From assembly GCA_000431155.1 (NCBI GenBank), contig HF985635.1, positions 1-64,000 on the forward strand: 64,000 nucleotides of DNA, given 5' to 3'. Source of the stretch: Bacteroides sp. CAG:927 (GTDB lineage Bacteria; Bacteroidota; Bacteroidia; Bacteroidales; Muribaculaceae). The notes under the pieces are model-generated. The model was not told where the DNA came from. It searched no databases and worked only from the letters and a program-made list of their open reading frames with translations. Made by a program: the position numbers and the translations under genes. Shown piece by piece: positions 1-8,800 of this stretch (the first letter of the stretch is position 1; every line of letters begins with the position of its first letter).

Positions 1-26
1 CAGTGTGTTTTAGCATGGTATTAGAT

Positions 27-719
27 TTAAAGATGCAAGGCACCGTTTATGCGCACTTTATTGAAACTCATAGCTCCGGAACTGTCGTCAGGTGCATTGA
101 CAGCATTTTTCAATAACTCCGGGGAGAACACACACTTGAATTTTCGGCTCGGGAACTGTCCGCTGCGTTTGAATTTATTTCTCAAAGCGGCAGCCAAGGG
201 GCACCCTTGTACTTTCCAAAATTCTGCAACCTCAATTTTTGTGGGGTCAAGTTTCAATGCAGCCCCCATTGATGAGAACAACCGGGTATGCGCGGCAGTG
301 GCATTAAGTATAAGTGATGCCTTGTCGCTCAAAGAATCAATAGCATCAATCACATAATCATATTGCGACAGACAAAATTCCCCGGCGATTTCAGCATTAT
401 ACAGCCGGGCAACAGCTGTGACATGCGCATCGGGGGCAATATCAAGCAACCGCTTTTTCAGAACCTCAACCTTAGACATGCCGATAGTGGAATGGAGAGC
501 CATCAGCTGACGATTGATATTGGATGCAGCCACTTTGTCAGCATCAACAATGGTGAGATTTTTGACACCGGAACGCACCAACGCCTCAGCGGTCCACGAA
601 CCGACTCCACCAATGCCAAAAATTATCACATTGACTCTTTCTATTTTATCCAGCACTTCTGTGCCAAGCAACCGCTCAACGCGATTAAGAGCCATGCTGT
701 CAGATTCGCCCATATCCAT
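27..719 (-). CDS. tcdA: tRNA threonylcarbamoyladenosine dehydratase (TcdA, E1-like)
   Basis: ThiF/MoeB/E1-like enzyme of 230 aa. Family knowledge: TcdA adenylates and dehydrates t6A37 in tRNAs to the cyclic form ct6A in the cytoplasm. Seen: the nucleotide-binding glycine motif GIGGVGSW near residue 35, the DAD and SNINRQL segments that form the ATP and acidic site, and DYVIDAID near residue 120. The ATG at 719 overlaps the stop of the upstream NlpC gene (TAATG), so the two are probably translated together. Odd: the protein stops just after FNKVRINGAL, where relatives continue for roughly 20 residues with a final hydrophobic strand and helix, so the C-terminus looks shortened. Downstream bases up to the window edge in the other two frames do not restore an obvious tail. 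Confidence 0.88.
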   Translation of the reverse strand: MDMGESDSMALNRVERLLGTEVLDKIERVNVIIFGIGGVGSWTAEALVRSGVKNLTIVDADKVAASNINRQLMALHSTIGMSKVEVLKKRLLDIAPDAHVTAVARLYNAEIAGEFCLSQYDYVIDAIDSLSDKASLILNATAAHTRLFSSMGAALKLDPTKIEVAEFWKVQGCPLAAALRNKFKRSGQFPSRKFKCVFSPELLKNAVNAPDDSSGAMSFNKVRINGALHL

Positions 720-1543
720 TATTCAAAAAAAGATGTCAGAATGCTGTCAACTTTCTGCTCCACCACCTCATCAAGAACCTTGCGCCGTGCCTCATCTACA
801 GAAACAGGTGTGGCGGGTGCAGGAGCCTTGGACGAGAAGTGCACCGACTGTAACTCCGACAGTGAGACCGTGGCCACAGGCACCGGGGCTTTAACCCGCT
901 TAGGCTGTTGTGACGCAGATGCCTGCAATGGCTCTGCCGGATTAACCGGATCCAGTTGAGAGGGTGAACTGTCGGAAGGAACGGCGGCTTTTCTCAACAT
1001 GGCAAAATACTGGTCCACGCGTCCGGCAGAATGGAAATTCTTCACATAGTAATTTTCGGAAAGAGAACTTATAATCACACCTCGCGACGACGATGCATGG
1101 ACTATGTTGCCTGAACCGACATACATACCAACGTGATTGACTCTTCCGGACGAATTGGAAAAAAACACAAGGTCTCCGGGAGTAAGATCGGACTTGGATA
1201 CTTTGCTGCAATATTCCTGCTGCTTGGCGGAATTACGAGGCAACTTGATGTCCAATGCTGAATTATATACATTCATTATCAGAGCCGAGCAGTCAACGCC
1301 TTTTTTATCCACGCCGGCATATTTATAAGGTACACCAAGCCAACCGTCAATTTCGCCAAGAAGTTTTTGCGTGGGTTGAGCCATACTGTTGGTAACAGGC
1401 ACATGCTTAGGCACCGTAGCAGTGTGGGAAGGTGTGGACTTAGAAACAGTGCGATGAGAGCCACATCCGGAAAGTGAGGCTATCATTATGACGCATACAA
1501 GCGTCATAATGAAATACGGTTTGATGTTTTCGTGCAAAATCAC
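719..1543 (-). CDS. NlpC/P60 family cysteine peptidase lipoprotein
   Basis: Secreted cell-wall endopeptidase of the NlpC/P60 family, which cleaves peptidoglycan stem peptides. Seen: the catalytic Cys in GVDCSAL, the His in VNHVGMYVG, and the downstream HASSSRGV segment typical of the fold. The signal ends in a lipobox (SLSGC), so it is predicted to be a lipoprotein. The domain is followed by a Pro/Ser/Ala-rich tail of about 100 residues with no recognised domain. Start: the open frame extends to a TTG at 1576, but a TAnnTTTG promoter element lies at 1585-1592, which would leave almost no leader. A GTG at 1543 gives an n-region with Lys before the hydrophobic stretch, and an ATG at 1507 is the other option. 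Its stop overlaps the tcdA start. Confidence 0.85.
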   Translation of the reverse strand: MILHENIKPYFIMTLVCVIMIASLSGCGSHRTVSKSTPSHTATVPKHVPVTNSMAQPTQKLLGEIDGWLGVPYKYAGVDKKGVDCSALIMNVYNSALDIKLPRNSAKQQEYCSKVSKSDLTPGDLVFFSNSSGRVNHVGMYVGSGNIVHASSSRGVIISSLSENYYVKNFHSAGRVDQYFAMLRKAAVPSDSSPSQLDPVNPAEPLQASASQQPKRVKAPVPVATVSLSELQSVHFSSKAPAPATPVSVDEARRKVLDEVVEQKVDSILTSFFE

Positions 1544-1584
1544 AGCAAAATTTTGAAGAATCAACAATCGGTTCAACCCATTAG

Positions 1585-1592
1585 CAAAAGTA
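1585..1592 (-). promoter_or_regulatory. Bacteroidetes -7 promoter element for the NlpC-tcdA pair
   Basis: On the minus strand this reads TACTTTTG, an exact match to the Bacteroidetes -7 consensus TAnnTTTG. No convincing -33 TTTG is seen at 19-21 bases. It predicts transcription starting near 1579 and argues against the TTG codon at 1576 as the NlpC start. Confidence 0.55.
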
Positions 1593-1696
1593 ATGAAATT
1601 ATTCCGAATACATAAAACCTGATTATTTATTTTGTCAACTGATAGACAAATACGCCAACATACAAGCCATTCGCGACCATCTACAACCGGAATGTC

Positions 1697-1734
1697 AAAA
1701 AAACACAGCCATTCGGCACGAGGCCAAATGGCTG
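1697..1734 (-). terminator. Intrinsic terminator after degP/htrA
   Basis: Twelve-base arms at 1706-1717 and 1723-1734 pair with a single mismatch around a 5-base loop. On the minus strand the hairpin is followed by a run of seven T (complement of 1697-1703). It lies about 50 bases past the protease stop. Most of the surrounding gap 1577-1784 otherwise shows nothing coding. Confidence 0.75.
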
Positions 1735-1784
1735 ATTATTCAGTTTTGAAGCGTATATTGTACTAATATTTAACTTTCAGAAAA

Positions 1785-3278
1785 TCAGTCGGCAAGATCT
1801 ATAACATAATAAGCTTTACGCCCGGTAGGATAAATACCGATTATGAACATAACCTTGTCAGGATCATTGCTCTTCATAACCGAATTGTAGATTTTTTTAA
1901 TATCCTCAGGCGAAGTTATGCGCTGATTGTTGATGGTAAGGATAATAAATCCGTCTTTGATACCGGCCGCCTTAGCTTTGCCATCCTCAATATCGGTAAC
2001 AGCTATACCGGCAGAGATACGAAGAGAACGCATAGTGTCTTCATCAATCTCCCGGAATTTGCAACCGAGAACCGACACATCGCTTGCCTTGGTTATCTTT
2101 GTGCTTCCCTGAGTGTTATACAGCGTGGCATTCACAGTGTGACGCTTGTTGTCGCGTATATATGTGACAGTAATGGCATCGCCGGGACGGTAACGGCTAA
2201 TCTGTTCCTGAAGCTGCGCACTTGACTCGGTGGAATGACCGTCAATAGCGACTATGACATCACCCTCTTTCAAACCAGCTTCCATAGCAGCACTGCGCTC
2301 CACTATACCGGCAACATAAAGGCCGGAATTTACAGCAGTGATGTTCTTTTCCTTGGCGAGCTTGGGAGTAAGTTCAGTAAACTCAACACCAAGCACCGCA
2401 CGCTGTACCGTGCCATATTGTTTTATGTCAGCTACAATTTTTTTGACAATAGATGTAGGAATAGCAAATGAATAGCCTGCATAGTTTCCGGTCTGAGAAT
2501 ATATGGCGGTGTTAATGCCCACCAGCTCACCGGCAAGGTTCACAAGCGCACCGCCCGAGTTACCGGGGTTAACGGCAGCATCGGTTTGGATATACGATTC
2601 TATACCCATGGGACGGCCATGAGTTGCAGCCGACAAGGAACGAGCTTTGGCACTTACGATACCGGCAGTGACGGTAGAGTTAAGGCCGAAAGGATTGCCT
2701 ACGGCAAGCACCCATTGTCCAAGACGAAGCTCGTCACTGTTGCCCATGGGCAGCACGGGTAAATTATCGGCATCTATTTTAATAAGCGCAAGGTCGGTGG
2801 AAGGATCGGAACCGATGACAGTGGCGTTGAAAGAACGGTTATCGTTGAGTGTGACCTCAAGGCGTTCCGCGCCATCAATCACATGATTGTTTGTGACGAT
2901 ATAACCGTCCTCGGATATAATCACTCCGGATCCGAGACCCAGCTGGCGTTGCTGCGACTCATCATCAGGATCAATCTTGGGCTGCTGACGCTGAGGTGCG
3001 CGGCGCTGCGGAGAACCAAAAAAGAAATCAAAGAATGGATCAGAGAAAAACTCATCGCTTTGACCGTAGTATCCGTTACGTTGGCGCACAGTGGCAAAAC
3101 TCTTAATGCTTACCACAGAATTGACCGAACTTTCAGCTACAGTAGTAAAAGCATCCAAAGCTTCGCTATTGGGTATCCCCTTGAGTGTGGGAACTGCGAC
3201 ATTGTTATCGGCCTTGGCGCAAGCGGTAACGGCCAACGCTGTGACTGCGGCAAAGGCTAAATTTCCAAATAACTTCAT
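1785..3278 (-). CDS. degP: Do/DegP-type periplasmic serine protease (HtrA family)
   Basis: Envelope quality-control protease of 497 aa. Seen: catalytic triad His132 (TNNHVIDGAE), Asp162 (STDLALIKID) and Ser241 (NPGNSGGALVN), followed by two PDZ domains (about 295-385 and 405-490). Between the signal and the protease domain is a Phe- and Gln-rich loop (about 75-112), matching the flexible LA loop of DegP relatives. The signal peptide ends AVTACAKA; C20 makes a plausible lipobox, so it may be membrane anchored rather than soluble, which is inference. It is monocistronic, with its own promoter and terminator. DegQ/DegP subtype cannot be settled from sequence alone. Confidence 0.93.
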   Translation of the reverse strand: MKLFGNLAFAAVTALAVTACAKADNNVAVPTLKGIPNSEALDAFTTVAESSVNSVVSIKSFATVRQRNGYYGQSDEFFSDPFFDFFFGSPQRRAPQRQQPKIDPDDESQQRQLGLGSGVIISEDGYIVTNNHVIDGAERLEVTLNDNRSFNATVIGSDPSTDLALIKIDADNLPVLPMGNSDELRLGQWVLAVGNPFGLNSTVTAGIVSAKARSLSAATHGRPMGIESYIQTDAAVNPGNSGGALVNLAGELVGINTAIYSQTGNYAGYSFAIPTSIVKKIVADIKQYGTVQRAVLGVEFTELTPKLAKEKNITAVNSGLYVAGIVERSAAMEAGLKEGDVIVAIDGHSTESSAQLQEQISRYRPGDAITVTYIRDNKRHTVNATLYNTQGSTKITKASDVSVLGCKFREIDEDTMRSLRISAGIAVTDIEDGKAKAAGIKDGFIILTINNQRITSPEDIKKIYNSVMKSNDPDKVMFIIGIYPTGRKAYYVIDLAD

Positions 3279-3327
3279 AATGCAATGTTAATAATTAAGA
3301 TGATAGTTGTTAAATTTTAACTGTTGA

Positions 3328-3335
3328 CAAATGTA
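3328..3335 (-). promoter_or_regulatory. Predicted -7 promoter element of degP
   Basis: Reads TACATTTG on the minus strand, an exact TAnnTTTG match 50 bases before the protease ATG at 3278. The -33 element is not clear. The 199-base gap to metA carries this and the divergent metA promoter; no riboswitch fold is apparent. Confidence 0.5.
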
Positions 3336-3450
3336 TTACATTTAAAACCAACAATGTGCTTATTAATTGCGAAAAATTCTTGTTTTTAATCACCTTTAAT
3401 ACTGCTCCCGACATTTTAAATCAATTTTATTCTATGAATGTGAAAAAGTG

Positions 3451-3458
3451 TAACTTTG
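3451..3458 (+). promoter_or_regulatory. Predicted -7 promoter element of metA
   Basis: TAACTTTG, an exact TAnnTTTG match whose predicted start site leaves a leader of only about 15 bases before the metA ATG at 3478. That short leader leaves no room for a SAM riboswitch. Confidence 0.6.
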
Positions 3459-3477
3459 CACCATAAAACGAAACAAC

Positions 3478-4365
3478 ATGACCATATCAGTGCCACACGG
3501 GCTACCCGCCATAGAGTTACTTGCCAATGAGGGATTCAAAAATATTTCAGGCAATCGGCCGTCACCTGATGCCCTGAAAATACTGGTTGTAAATCTGATG
3601 CCCAAAAAGGCCGAAACAGAAGCTGACATACTGCGCATGCTCTCGGCATCACCATTAAGCCTTGACATAACTTTTGCCATGCCGTCAGGACATGTGTCAA
3701 AGAATACTCCGGCAGAACATATCAAAAAATTTTACCACACGCTTGATGAGGCACGGAACTCAAAATGGGACGGCATGATAGTGACCGGAGCGCCATTGGA
3801 TTTCGTGGAATATGAAGATGTGACCTACTGGAACCAGATATGCGAGCTGATGGAGTGGAGCAAAACATGTGTGAAAAGTACCTTATGGGTATGTTGGGGC
3901 GCATTTGCCACCTTGTATCACAGATACGGCATAAACAAGCATCCGATAAACAGCAAACTAAGCGGCGTGTTCAATCACATGATTCTGCATCAAGAGCATC
4001 CGCTGATGCATGATATGCACGGTGTTATACGTGTGCCGCACAGCCGCCATGTGGTGGTGTCAACAGCAGAGATACTGGCTCAACCAAATCTTGAAATACT
4101 TGCATACAGCCCGGAAGCCGGCGCATATCTGGTGGCCGAACGCGACAGCAACGACATAATGATGTTTGGTCATCCGGAATACAACGCGCTGACACTTCAC
4201 AACGAATATGTGCGCGACCTCCGAAAAGGCATCAATCCCCATATTCCTGACCATTATTATCCCGACAACAACCCTGAGTTACTGCCCGAAAACCAGTGGA
4301 GCGAACACGCTGCCACATTATATTACAACTGGATTACTCGCCTTGTAGCTCCTCTACAGGGGTGA
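3478..4365 (+). CDS. metA: Homoserine O-acyltransferase (MetA family)
   Basis: First committed step of methionine synthesis: transfers an acyl group from acyl-CoA to homoserine. Seen: nucleophile Cys139 (WVCWGA), catalytic His232 and Glu234 (FGHPEYN), and the conserved LMPKKAETEAD segment near 40. Length 295 aa is slightly short for the family (about 300-310). The residue that decides succinyl- versus acetyl-CoA use in characterised MetA enzymes (Gly or Glu following TGAP-L/V) is Asp108 here, so the donor cannot be assigned. The gene's last 32 bases overlap the converging pseudouridine synthase gene. Confidence 0.93.
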   Translation: MTISVPHGLPAIELLANEGFKNISGNRPSPDALKILVVNLMPKKAETEADILRMLSASPLSLDITFAMPSGHVSKNTPAEHIKKFYHTLDEARNSKWDGMIVTGAPLDFVEYEDVTYWNQICELMEWSKTCVKSTLWVCWGAFATLYHRYGINKHPINSKLSGVFNHMILHQEHPLMHDMHGVIRVPHSRHVVVSTAEILAQPNLEILAYSPEAGAYLVAERDSNDIMMFGHPEYNALTLHNEYVRDLRKGINPHIPDHYYPDNNPELLPENQWSEHAATLYYNWITRLVAPLQG

Positions 4366-5026
4366 ATGCATGCCATAGCTTGTCTGCTGACGGCGCGGAA
4401 GCAGTAAGATCAATGAGCTGCTTTGACACGGGATGGATGAAACTGATCCGATGAGCGTATAGAGAAATTGAGCCATCAGGATTGGAGCGTTTGTCACCGT
4501 ATTTCAAGTCACCGCGAATCGGGCATCCTATGGCAGCAAGCTGCACCCTGATTTGGTGCTTGCGACCAGTCTCAAGATTGACCTCCAGAAGAAAATACCT
4601 GTCGCTTTTGCCAATGAGCCTGTAGCTTAAAGCAGCTTGCTTGGCATCTTTTTTTGGCTGGGATGACGCATAACTTTTATTATTCCGTTCCACAGTGGTG
4701 ATATAATGCACCAAACGGTCAGAGATTTTAGGCGGCTGATTACGGGTTATGCATCGATAAGTCTTGTGAACCTGTCCGAGACGAAACATTTCATTAAGAC
4801 GCGCCAATGCCTTGGATGTTTTGGCAAAAACCACAAGGCCGCCTACCGGTCGGTCAAGTCTGTGTACCACACCGCAAAACACGTTGCCGGGTTTGTTATA
4901 TTTCTCTTTGATATAACGGCGCACTATCTCCACAAGAGGCTCATCACCTGTCTTGTCACCCTGAACTATTTCACCGGGGGCCTTATTGACCACTATGATA
5001 TGATTGTCTTCGTAAACTATCTCCAT
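4334..5026 (-). CDS. RluA-family 23S rRNA/tRNA pseudouridine synthase
   Basis: Isomerises uridine to pseudouridine in structured RNA. Seen: the catalytic motif HRLDRPVGG with its Asp, the downstream TGRKHQIRVQ motif, and the GDLKYG segment, all typical of the RluA/RluC/RluD class. No N-terminal S4 domain is present, so the protein (about 230 aa) is the catalytic domain alone and the target site is unknown. Start: the open frame begins at 5065, but that codon overlaps a TAnnTTTG promoter element at 5055-5062; the ATG at 5026 (MEIVYEDNHI) matches the usual family N-terminus. The 3' end overlaps metA tail to tail. Confidence 0.9.
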   Translation of the reverse strand: MEIVYEDNHIIVVNKAPGEIVQGDKTGDEPLVEIVRRYIKEKYNKPGNVFCGVVHRLDRPVGGLVVFAKTSKALARLNEMFRLGQVHKTYRCITRNQPPKISDRLVHYITTVERNNKSYASSQPKKDAKQAALSYRLIGKSDRYFLLEVNLETGRKHQIRVQLAAIGCPIRGDLKYGDKRSNPDGSISLYAHRISFIHPVSKQLIDLTASAPSADKLWHAFTPVEELQGE

Positions 5027-5054
5027 ATAAAACAGATTCTTCTGACTGCATCTG

Positions 5055-5062
5055 CAAAGGTA
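5055..5062 (-). promoter_or_regulatory. Predicted -7 promoter element of the RluA-family gene
   Basis: Reads TACCTTTG on the minus strand (TAnnTTTG). A TTTA at about the -33 position (complement of 5082-5085) is a partial match. It fixes the start codon at 5026 rather than 5065. Confidence 0.55.
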
Positions 5063-5207
5063 CAAAAATCATCAAACATGGTAAAAACTTACAGCAAAAA
5101 CGGGATGTGCACTCCTGCAATGCCTTACAAAGCAAACAAATAACAAACTTGCTATCTCTATAATTGAGGCGTGAGGCAATAAATTATGAGGAAAAGAGGT
5201 AATTTAG

Positions 5208-5215
5208 TATCTTTG
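5208..5215 (+). promoter_or_regulatory. Predicted -7 promoter element of ruvA
   Basis: TATCTTTG, an exact TAnnTTTG match 21 bases before the ruvA ATG at 5236. No clear -33 element. Confidence 0.55.
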
Positions 5216-5235
5216 TAATGTAAATATTACGAATT

Positions 5236-5817
5236 ATGATTGAATATATAAAAGGCCAGCTTGTTGAGCTTACTCCGGCAACAGCCGTAATAGATTGTAC
5301 CGGACTGGGATATTTACTCAACATATCCCTGACAACATTCAGCGCAATCGAAGGGGCTAAAGAAGCCAAACTGCTGGCACATGAGGTGATTAGAGAGGAT
5401 GCGCATACATTATATGGATTTGCAACCGAGCAGGAACGCTCACTTTTCCGCTCGCTTATAGGCGTGTCGGGCGTAGGAGCCAACACCGCACGAATGATTT
5501 TATCATCATTTCAGCCTTCGGAGCTTGAGTCCATAATAATAAACGGAGACCATGCCCGGCTCAAAAACGTGAAAGGAATAGGCGCAAAAACGGCTCAACG
5601 CATAATTGTGGACCTCAAAGATAAAATAAAACCGATGGGCGATGCGTTAATTTTACAGCCTACTATAAGTTCGGAGGTTTACGACGAAGCTCTTTCCGCA
5701 CTTGTGATGCTCGGATTTCCGCGCCCACAAACCCAAAAAGTGCTTAAAAAGATATTCGATGCCAACCCCGCTGTCAAGGTAGAGGCTGCCATAAAGCAAG
5801 CCCTTGCCATGATGTAA
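5236..5817 (+). CDS. ruvA: Holliday junction branch migration protein RuvA
   Basis: Binds four-way junctions and loads the RuvB motor during recombination repair. Seen: N-terminal OB-fold (MIEYIKGQLVEL), two helix-hairpin-helix motifs (ISVGVSGVGANTARM-type around 75-90 and KNVKGIGAKTAQRIIVDLKDK around 110-130), a variable linker, and the C-terminal domain III that contacts RuvB (EALSALVMLGF). Length 193 aa is normal. It sits 27 bases upstream of sprA on the same strand, an arrangement I recall from other Bacteroidetes, and the two are probably co-transcribed. Confidence 0.96.
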   Translation: MIEYIKGQLVELTPATAVIDCTGLGYLLNISLTTFSAIEGAKEAKLLAHEVIREDAHTLYGFATEQERSLFRSLIGVSGVGANTARMILSSFQPSELESIIINGDHARLKNVKGIGAKTAQRIIVDLKDKIKPMGDALILQPTISSEVYDEALSALVMLGFPRPQTQKVLKKIFDANPAVKVEAAIKQALAMM

Positions 5818-5844
5818 TAACCCTGTAGGCATGATACCTGCAAA

Positions 5845-8800
5845 GTGACACCGAGCAAACTATCATATAGCACATTATTACGAAAACTGCCGCGCGGCAT
5901 CATGCCGGCGTTGGCAGCATTTCTGTTGTTTGCCCTTTTCGGTGTGCCCGTAGTTGCCCAATACTACAAGAGTGAACTCACTCCACCGGCAGCCCCCGCT
6001 CCGCCCGCACCCGCCCCATTATCGCCACTGGACTCTGTCATGCTGCCCTTTCCTGTACAGCAGACTGTGCCCCAGAGCTATGAAGAGCTTATGGGTCAAC
6101 AATTTTCAGCTGACCTGAAATCGCCGTCCAACATTCGCACTACCGCAGAATTTGACCCCGAAACCGGATGCTATGTAATCCGCACCAAGCTTGGCGATCA
6201 GGATATAGCCACCCCATTCATGCTCTCGGAAAAGCAATACAACGACTGGCAATTGCGCGAATCCATGCTGAAATATTACCGCGAGCGCAATAGTGAAACG
6301 CTGGTAAAAAAGGACGGAAAAAAGAAGTTTAATATTCTTGATATGAACTTTAACATCGGGCCGCTTGAAAAAATATTCGGACCGGGTGGCGTAAGCCTTA
6401 AAACGCAAGGCTCGGTGCAGCTTGACATGGGTATCAAATCCAATAAGACCGACAATCCGGCATTGCCGCTTGATGCCCGGCGCAAAACTTTCTTTGACTT
6501 TGACCAAAAAATTCAAGCCACAATCAAGGCTTCGGTTGGCGACAGGCTCAATTTTGATATGAGCTACAACACTGACGCGACCTTTGATTTTGACTCAAAA
6601 AACATAGCTCTGAAATACGAGGGCAAAGAGGATGATATAGTAAAAAGCATTGAGGCCGGTAACGTGAGCATGACCACAGGCTCATCGCTGATACGAGGCA
6701 GCACAGCTTTATTCGGTATCAAGACACAATTGCAGTTCGGAAAACTTACGGCCACGGCCCTCGTATCGCAGCAGAATTCCGAATCACGCTCCGTGAGCAC
6801 CAAAGGCGGCGTACAGACCACGCCTTTCCGCATCACAGCAGACAATTACGACCAAAACCGACATTTCTTTTTGGCCCATTTTTTCCGCAACAATTATGAC
6901 CAGTTCGCATCCAAACTGCCTTTTGTAGCATCGGGAGTCCAGATTACGCGTATTGAAATATGGGTAACCAACAAGAACAGCAATTTCAATCAAAGCCGTA
7001 ACATCGTGGCATTCATGGATATGGGTGAGAACCAGAATCTCTCATCCCAATACTGGATACCCAACACTGCGCTTCCAAATCCGAGCAACAACTCCAACAA
7101 TATGCTATCGGTGCTCAAAGAAGAGTATCCTGATGCAAGAAACATCAACACAGTGACACAGGCACTCGCGCCATTGTCAGCTTACGGCATTCAAGGCGGA
7201 CGCGATTACGAAAAGGTGGAAAGTGCCCGCCTGTTGACCGAAAGCGAATACTCCATAAACAACACATTGGGCTACATCTCGTTCAAGACGCAACTTGGCA
7301 GCGATGATGTGGTAGGTGTGGCATACGAATACACATATAACGGTCAGGTTTATCAGGTAGGCGAATTTTCAAGCGACATCACAAGCACAACTCAGGCCCT
7401 GTATGTGAAAATGCTTAAAAGCACCACTGTTGCACCATCACTACCAATATGGGACCTCATGATGAAAAATGTGTATTCTCTTGGAGCATACCAACTTTCA
7501 TCAAACAAATTCAAATTACAGGTCAAGTATTTATCTGATACCACGGGAACAGAAATAAATTATCTTCCTATACCTGGGCTGACCAAACTGTCATTGCTGC
7601 AGGTAATGAATCTTGACCGTCTTGACTCAAATCAAGACACCAATTCCGACGGATATTTTGATTTTCTTGAGGGATATACCGTACTTGCATCGTCAGGCAA
7701 AATTATTTTCCCGGTAGCGGAACCGTTCGGCAAACATTTGGCCGAAAAGATTGGCAATCCTGAGATAGCGAAACAATATGTTTATCAAGAACTTTACGAC
7801 TCTACCCTGACTGTTGCGCGACAGTTTGCCGATAAAAACAAGTTTGTGCTTGAGGGTGAATACCAAGCATCAGCCGGATCCCAGATACGCCTCAATGCAA
7901 TGAATGTGCCAAGAGGTTCCGTAGTGGTGACAGCAGGCGGTGTGGTACTGACCGAAAACAGTGACTATACCGTGGATTATGCCATGGGTATTGTCACCAT
8001 CACCAATCAAAGCATCATTGACTCCGGCCAAAATATAAGCGTGACCCTTGAAAACCAGTCAATGTTTTCCACCCAACGCAAGACACTGCTTGGCCTTGAT
8101 TTGAACTATCAGTTCAACAAGAATTTCAACATCGGGGCTACAATCATGCATTTTGGCGAAAAGGCCCTTACAGAAAAGGTCAATATCGGCGATGAGGTGG
8201 TAAACAACACCATATGGGGATTCAACTTCAGCTATGCCACAGAATTCATGTGGCTTACAAACCTGCTCAACAAGATACCCACGGTTAATGCCACGCAACC
8301 CTCACGCCTCACGCTTCGCGGAGAGTTCGCACAGCTTGTACCTCACAACCAAAAACCGGGGTCAGCACAGGGCAGTTCATATATCGATGACTTTGAATCG
8401 GCTCAAACAGGTATTGACCTGCGGTCGCCTTACTCATGGTTCCTTGCATCCACACCTGCTGAAAGTGGCTCAGACGCATTGTTCCCTGAAGGGACACTCA
8501 GCAACAATGTGGATTACGGCAAGAACCGCGCACTACTAAACTGGTATTTTATAGACCCGATGTTCACTGACAGGAACTCATCCATGGCGCCGGGCTACAT
8601 AAAAAGCGATTTCAAGCAACAGAGCAATCCTTATGTGCGTGAAATCACATCCAGAGAAATATTCCCGGACAGAGAGCTTACCTACGGCGAATCGTCCACG
8701 ATTCAGACACTCAACCTTTCGTTTTATCCATCGGAACGCGGCCCATACAACCTTGATGCCACAAATATTGACGAAAACGGTAATCTGCTGTTTCCCGAAA

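Noticed and set aside
363..959. 198-aa plus-strand ORF across the tcdA and NlpC genes
   Set aside because: Antisense to two clearly recognised genes; no domain, signal peptide or codon pattern of its own.
3279..3477. Possible SAM or other riboswitch in front of metA
   Set aside because: The predicted transcription start leaves only about 15 bases of leader, and no aptamer-like stem set is visible.
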